Program-made: the position numbers and the translations under genes
Part shown: piece by piece, positions 60,761 through 64,000 of the stretch
Layout: each line of letters opens with the position of its first letter
Numbering within the stretch: position 1 is the first letter of the stretch
Assembly (NCBI GenBank): GCA_964655355.1
Contig: CAZZMD010000018.1
Span: 1 to 64,000, forward strand
Length of the DNA: 64,000 nucleotides
Reading direction: 5' to 3'
DNA from: CALGDE01 sp964655355
GTDB taxonomy: Bacteria; Cyanobacteriota; Cyanobacteriia; CACIAM-69d
The notes under the pieces: generated by a model
Database searches by the model: none
Seen by the model: only the letters and a program-made list of their open reading frames with translations
Told to the model about the DNA's origin: nothing

Positions 60761-61360
60761 ATGAATAAAGCCCAAATCACGCGACAGCGAATCATTGAAC
60801 AAGCCGCGAAGCTCTTCAACCGTCAGGGGTTTTCAGGCGTCTCGATGTCCGAACTGATGATTGCAACAGGGCTCAAAAAAGGCGGCATCTACAACCACTT
60901 CGCCAGCAAAGACGAGCTGGCGATCGCGGCGTTTCGCTATAGCGTCAAAATTGCGAGCCAGCGCCAAATGCAGGCAATCCGTGGTCATAACCGCGGCGAC
61001 GATCGCCTGAAAGCTATGGTTCACGCCTTCGCTGAGGGATTCGACCAGATCTCCGAGTGGGGAGGCTGCCCCTTGATGAACACCACGATCGATAGCGACG
61101 ATACCCATCCAGAACTTCGAGAACAGGCACGACAGGCCATGTCCCAATGGCGCCGCACCATCGAGCACATCGTTCGACGGGCAATCAAGCGAGGAGAAAT
61201 GCAGACTCAAACCAATCCGGAGCGAGTAGCGACCATCATCATCTCTGCCCTAGAGGGAGCCCTCGCCCTCGCCCGACTCGAAGGCAACCCAACCCCGATG
61301 CAACATGCCCAAACCCACCTAGAGACCTATATCGATAGCCTGGTCATTGACCCCGCTTAG
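60761..61360 (+). CDS. TetR family transcriptional regulator
   Basis: A 199-residue regulator, HTH at about 20-45 (FSGVSMSELMIATGLKKGGIYNHF) in the normal TetR pattern, then a ligand-binding helical domain. It ends 118 bases before the GST gene. Palindromes with the same half-sites lie just in front of both genes, which fits autoregulation and control of the GST-like gene. The ATG at 60761 follows a TTG that the frame also allows. Confidence 0.9.
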   Translation: MNKAQITRQRIIEQAAKLFNRQGFSGVSMSELMIATGLKKGGIYNHFASKDELAIAAFRYSVKIASQRQMQAIRGHNRGDDRLKAMVHAFAEGFDQISEWGGCPLMNTTIDSDDTHPELREQARQAMSQWRRTIEHIVRRAIKRGEMQTQTNPERVATIIISALEGALALARLEGNPTPMQHAQTHLETYIDSLVIDPA

Positions 61361-61366
61361 GTTCGA

Positions 61367-61396
61367 CTGTTTTTTATCTACCTGTTTTTTATTTAT
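61367..61396. repeat. 15-bp tandem repeat, two copies, after tetR
   Basis: CTGTTTTTTATCTAC (61367-61381) and CTGTTTTTTATTTAT (61382-61396) are adjacent, starting just past the tetR stop. The T-rich units could themselves aid termination. Confidence 0.9.
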
Positions 61397-61405
61397 CCAA
61401 AAACC

Positions 61406-61417
61406 GACCGCTCGGTC
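61406..61417 (+). promoter_or_regulatory. Operator-like palindrome upstream of the GST gene
   Basis: GACCG-CT-CGGTC at 61406-61417 has perfect 5-bp arms with a 2-base spacer; it resembles the site in front of tetR. Shifted by some bases the same DNA can also form ACCGA-CCGC-TCGGT followed by six T, a weak terminator. Confidence 0.5.
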
Positions 61418-61443
61418 TTTTTTGAGATCATCTCCTCCAGCGT

Positions 61444-61473
61444 TTCTTCAACTCAAACTTCTTCAACTCAAAT
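61444..61473. repeat. 15-bp tandem repeat, two copies, just upstream of the GST gene
   Basis: TTCTTCAACTCAAAC (61444-61458) and TTCTTCAACTCAAAT (61459-61473) are adjacent, ending five bases before the GST start. Confidence 0.95.
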
Positions 61474-61478
61474 CCACC

Positions 61479-62135
61479 ATGCCTACTTTCTACTACCACC
61501 CCCTCTCCCCCATTGCTCGTCGTGTTTGGTTAGCGCTTCTGGAAAAGGACATTGCTTTTACCCCGCGAATCGTCGACCTAAAAAATCGCGAAAACTTCCA
61601 ACCTGAATATCTGGCGATTCATCCGTTTCATCACGTTCCGGCCTTGGTCGATCGCGATCTAACGCTGATCGAGTCGTTTGCAATTCTCGATTATTTGGAC
61701 GCGAAATTCCCAACGCGATCGCTCTCCCCCTCAGAACCCGCCATGATCGGACAAATGAAGATGGTGCAGCTTGTCGTTGCCAACGAACTGATGCCCTTAA
61801 TCCCAAAACTGATCTTGCTGGGCGATCGCGACGGCGGTGACGGCGTGCTGCGGGAGCGCCTCGATACTGTTTTGAAGTTTCTCGGGGAGCAGCTAGCTGG
61901 GGACTATTTCGGCGGAGAAGGGCTTTCGCTGGCAGATATTACTGTGGGAGCAGCACTTCCACTGATACGGCGCATGGGCTCAGACTTACGGGCATACCCA
62001 AGCCTCGACACTTGGTGCGATCGCGTCAGCGCCCGTCCAGCATGGCAACAAACCGAGCCAAGCGATGAGGACTTATCCGCATGGCGTCGCTGGGTGAATG
62101 TAATGGTGAGACGTCGTCAGCGCAGTGCGTTATAA
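61479..62135 (+). CDS. Glutathione S-transferase family protein
   Basis: A 218-residue GST. N-terminal thioredoxin-like domain with PTFYYHPLSPIARRVWLALLEK and HPFHHVPALVDRDLTLIESFAILDYLD (the glutathione-binding VPxL and ESxAI motifs), C-terminal helical domain with LSLADITVGAALPLI (the N-capping box). The active Ser/Cys near the start is Ser in PLSPIARRV. Probably takes part in detoxification of electrophiles. ATG 61479 is right; the longer frame would start in the operator region. Confidence 0.9.
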   Translation: MPTFYYHPLSPIARRVWLALLEKDIAFTPRIVDLKNRENFQPEYLAIHPFHHVPALVDRDLTLIESFAILDYLDAKFPTRSLSPSEPAMIGQMKMVQLVVANELMPLIPKLILLGDRDGGDGVLRERLDTVLKFLGEQLAGDYFGGEGLSLADITVGAALPLIRRMGSDLRAYPSLDTWCDRVSARPAWQQTEPSDEDLSAWRRWVNVMVRRRQRSAL

Positions 62136-62403
62136 ATCTCGTTACTGGGCACTTGTTATCGGGCATTTGTTATTGGGCATTTGTTATCAGGCATTACCAA
62201 CTCAACGGATAAACTCAAGGGTTCCACGGGCGATCGCCCAGAATGACAGGGCACCCCCACAGGTACTCGCGACAAACGCCGCAACCGAGGAAGCCCAGAA
62301 AAAACGCTGACCGCCCGATCGCCCCTTAGCAGCCCATCCCACAGGATAAATAAGAGTAGAAAGCTTACAGAAAGATCACGGAGCCCATAAAATCTTCAAC
62401 ATC
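62136..62403. other. Intergenic region after the GST gene
   Basis: No gene is seen. The first third is the 14-bp array below; the remainder has no distinctive structure up to the terminator of cyAbrB. Confidence 0.6.
62142..62197. repeat. 14-bp tandem repeat, four copies, after the GST gene
   Basis: Units close to TTATYGGGCATTTG run through 62142-62155, 62156-62169, 62170-62183 and 62184-62197, starting just past the GST stop. Confidence 0.94.
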
Positions 62404-62447
62404 CCAAAAACAATGGCAGCACCACAATACCCCCTGCGGTGCTGCCA
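62404..62447 (-). terminator. Intrinsic terminator of the cyAbrB gene
   Basis: TGGCAGCACC (62414-62423) pairs perfectly with GGTGCTGCCA (62438-62447). On the minus strand the stem is followed by a T-rich run (TTGTTTTT, complement of the A-rich run at 62405-62412). It lies 35 bases past the cyAbrB stop. Confidence 0.8.
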
Positions 62448-62481
62448 CTGAATTAGCAATATTCCTGCCCGTCGTTAGGCC

Positions 62482-62874
62482 CTACTCAGCCTCCGCAGCC
62501 TCCAACTGCTGAAGGCGAATATGCTTATACCCCAGCTTAATTTCAAACTCATCCCCCGGCTGAAGCCCCATACTTTGGGTATAGGTAGAACCAATTACAA
62601 TTTGCCCATTCTGGTGCACACTCACCCGGTAGGTCGGCTCACGACCCCGCCCATCTTTAGCCCCATCAGGATCAATGCGAGTGCCCTTTGCTTCCAGCAC
62701 CGCATCATAAAATTCCGCCAGATTAACCCGAACCTGATTCGTTTTCTTCGTAACCGTGTAATAACCGCAGCGCTTCGCTTTCTCCCGCCGAGGAATATCA
62801 GATAGCTCTTTAACTTTCTGCAACAGCGCCTTACCCCGCAAAGGGGTCGGGCTAGCATTGATGGTCTCGCTCAT
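62482..62874 (-). CDS. cyAbrB family transcriptional regulator
   Basis: A 130-residue AbrB-like protein of the cyanobacterial cyAbrB clade, which regulates nitrogen, carbon and redox-related genes. The opening MSETINASPTPLRGKALL and the segment GYYTVTKKTNQVRVNLAEFYDAVL, with the AbrB-like fold at the C-terminus (SVHQNGQIVIGSTYTQSMGLQPGDEFEIKLGYKHIRLQQL), are typical. ATG 62874 has a good GGAGG before it; a TTG at 62886 lies over this Shine-Dalgarno and is rejected. cyAbrB proteins usually bind DNA broadly and resemble nucleoid proteins. Confidence 0.93.
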   Translation of the reverse strand: MSETINASPTPLRGKALLQKVKELSDIPRREKAKRCGYYTVTKKTNQVRVNLAEFYDAVLEAKGTRIDPDGAKDGRGREPTYRVSVHQNGQIVIGSTYTQSMGLQPGDEFEIKLGYKHIRLQQLEAAEAE

Positions 62875-63101
62875 TCGGTCCTCCAAACTTTAGTATTAAT
62901 GGGCATATCCATTTCTAGGACTATCCAAAGCGCAGGGGCGATAGACCCTACGATTGGAACCATAGTGGCGGTTGGGCATTGAACGTGCGATCGCCAGTCA
63001 ATCGCCCATAGGCGTTAATCCTTACCTAGAACCCTCCCAGACCAAGAAAAAGAGAAGGATGGGCTGCCCTGAACCGGGACGAGAACTCGTGCCTTTCACC
63101 C

Positions 63102-63138
63102 CCATGGATGATAGAAAAAAAGACTATCAGCGCCATGG
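63102..63138. repeat. Imperfect inverted repeat in the gene-free stretch
   Basis: CCATGG at 63102-63107 and 63133-63138, with TGATAG (63109-63114) and CTATCA (63124-63129) inside, form an imperfect hairpin with an A-rich loop. Significance unknown. Confidence 0.5.
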
Positions 63139-63747
63139 AAACATGCACGCAGTCCCCTGAGGTTGATCTCCAAAGACATCGCCTTTACTGAGCGGTGACC
63201 CATCATCTTCATCCAACCAGACCCTATGGATGGTGCATCAGGACTGATGCTGAGTGAGGTCAACGTTCGGGAGAATCACTAGGTCATAAAAACCATCATG
63301 CTTCGTAACGGCTTTGCCCTTTGGAATAAATCCAGTGAAGTCTATAACAAGATTGAAAACGAGGAATCCCTGATTCAATCTGCCATCGCTTAATTATACC
63401 TGAACTTATTTTGTACACCACAGGCTAAATAGTAGCCTATCCTGGGCTCAGCCTAACAGCTATTTCGTTGAATTTATCTAATACTTTGTTTTTTTAAGGG
63501 CTAAAGATTGACCTTTTAGGGATAATCATAATCGTGAAACTGATAGAGGGTATTGGTTGGGGTCATAGGTTAAGTCACTGGGGGACCATGGCAAGGCTAA
63601 AACACGGGAGTAGGGGGTTAAGTAGATCGGGATTGGGGAAGAGAGAAATCGCTAAGATTTTCTGAGGATGATGTCCTCAAAATATTGTTACCGTGGGGAA
63701 AGTTCTGGGCGAGAAGAATGGGTGTAACCCCCACAAGAAACCTGATT

Positions 63748-63783
63748 GACCCGGTTCGCAAGTTAGACCCGGTTTGCAAGTTT
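63748..63783. repeat. 18-bp tandem repeat, two copies, upstream of sdhB
   Basis: GACCCGGTTCGCAAGTTA (63748-63765) and GACCCGGTTTGCAAGTTT (63766-63783) are adjacent, just before the sdhB Shine-Dalgarno. Confidence 0.93.
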
Positions 63784-63796
63784 AGGGAGATATTGG

Positions 63797-64000
63797 ATGG
63801 ATGTGCTGTTTGAAATCGTGCGGCAACGATCGCAGCGATCGCCCCAGGTCGAGGCTTTTAGGCTGGCGGCGGTCTCCCCCCAGACGACGATTTTGGACTG
63901 TTTAAATCGCATTAAGTGGGAGCAGGACGGCAGTTTAGGATTCCGCAAAAATTGCCGCAACACCATCTGCGGTAGCTGCGGCATGCGGATCAATGGGCGC
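63797..64000 (+). CDS. sdhB: Succinate dehydrogenase/fumarate reductase iron-sulphur subunit (partial)
   Basis: The frame opens at ATG 63797, after AGGGAG with seven bases of spacing, and runs off the window edge after 68 residues. The beginning MDVLFEIVRQRSQ, the ILDCLNRIKWEQDG motif and the NCRNTICGSCGMRINGR 2Fe-2S cluster motif identify SdhB of cyanobacteria. The first cluster Cys residues are visible (CRNTICGSC). It transfers electrons from succinate toward plastoquinone in the thylakoid membrane. Confidence 0.93.
   Translation, partial: MDVLFEIVRQRSQRSPQVEAFRLAAVSPQTTILDCLNRIKWEQDGSLGFRKNCRNTICGSCGMRINGR

Larger units (their letters stand above)
62875..63796. other. Long stretch without a gene
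   Basis: About 920 bases between cyAbrB and sdhB. I see no convincing gene. A 31-codon frame at 63298-63393 (MLRNGFALWNKSSE onward) has an ATG and a stop but no Shine-Dalgarno. A hairpin-like element lies at 63102-63138, and an 18-bp tandem repeat precedes sdhB. Confidence 0.5.

Noticed and set aside
61406..61417. A pure terminator after tetR
   Set aside because: A 5-bp stem with six T is weak and the sequence matches the palindrome before tetR; operator use is kept as the main reading, with terminator as a possibility.
63061..63110. A tRNA-like segment (GGGCTGCCCTGAACCGGGAC onward)
   Set aside because: No cloverleaf could be drawn on either strand.

Overview
The window is cyanobacterial chromosome. 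The octamer GCGATCGC (HIP1) is scattered through almost every gene, and many proteins belong to families typical of, or restricted to, cyanobacteria: a cyAbrB regulator, cytochrome cM, a GUN4-domain protein, a Tab2-type protein, DUF3146, DUF3082 and SdhB. The DNA is fairly GC-rich. PEP-CTERM, CHASE2-GGDEF and multi-PAS sensor proteins suggest a complex, possibly filamentous species. I cannot name a species from the sequence.

Layout, left to right. 1-8.7 kb: a truncated HAMP-cyclase gene, lpxD, pth, mnmE with a small partner gene, an exported GUN4-domain protein, a PEP-CTERM protein and cytochrome cM. 8.7-11 kb: an accessory stretch with a decayed TnpB-like fragment, a GNAT gene and a small membrane protein. 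11-22.5 kb: clpB, a HAD phosphatase, a Uma2 protein, an LprI-like protein, an ArsA/Get3-type ATPase, an ABC ATPase, a GT2 glycosyltransferase, der and ecfT. 22.7-31.3 kb: an MsbA-like exporter, a putative glycosyltransferase, ispG and a 1,327-residue PAS/GAF histidine kinase. 31.6-42.7 kb: sppA, a GT4 gene, exoD, a plant-type digalactosyldiacylglycerol-synthase-like gene, an orphan D12 DNA methylase, a condensation-domain protein, an ABC-2 permease and a fused APH/AAA kinase. 43-54.4 kb: a CHASE2-PAS-GGDEF protein, thrB, exported or envelope proteins, a tandem universal stress protein, an HD protein, manC, a Ser/Thr kinase and small proteins. 54.4-64 kb: an Fe-S photolyase, folP, a Tab2 homologue, murD, fabD, tRNA-Thr, a TetR-GST pair, cyAbrB and the start of sdhB.

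Most genes are housekeeping, and the order looks like ordinary cyanobacterial mosaic rather than long operons. Several genes share an envelope and lipid theme: lpxD, murD, fabD, manC, three glycosyltransferases, the DGDG-synthase-like enzyme, ExoD, MsbA-like and ABC-2 exporters, and SppA. Signalling is the second theme.

No large uncharacterised gene cassette stands out. The most distinctive feature is a dispersed set of short imperfect tandem duplications, often exactly 15 bp (others 9-18 bp). They lie mainly between genes, very often against a start or stop codon, and in places have copied the start or stop itself. One five-copy array of 15 bp lies directly in front of exoD in an open frame. 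Other points worth a second look are a cyclase lacking its second metal-binding Asp, a GUN4 domain behind a signal peptide, and paired operator-like palindromes at the TetR and GST genes.
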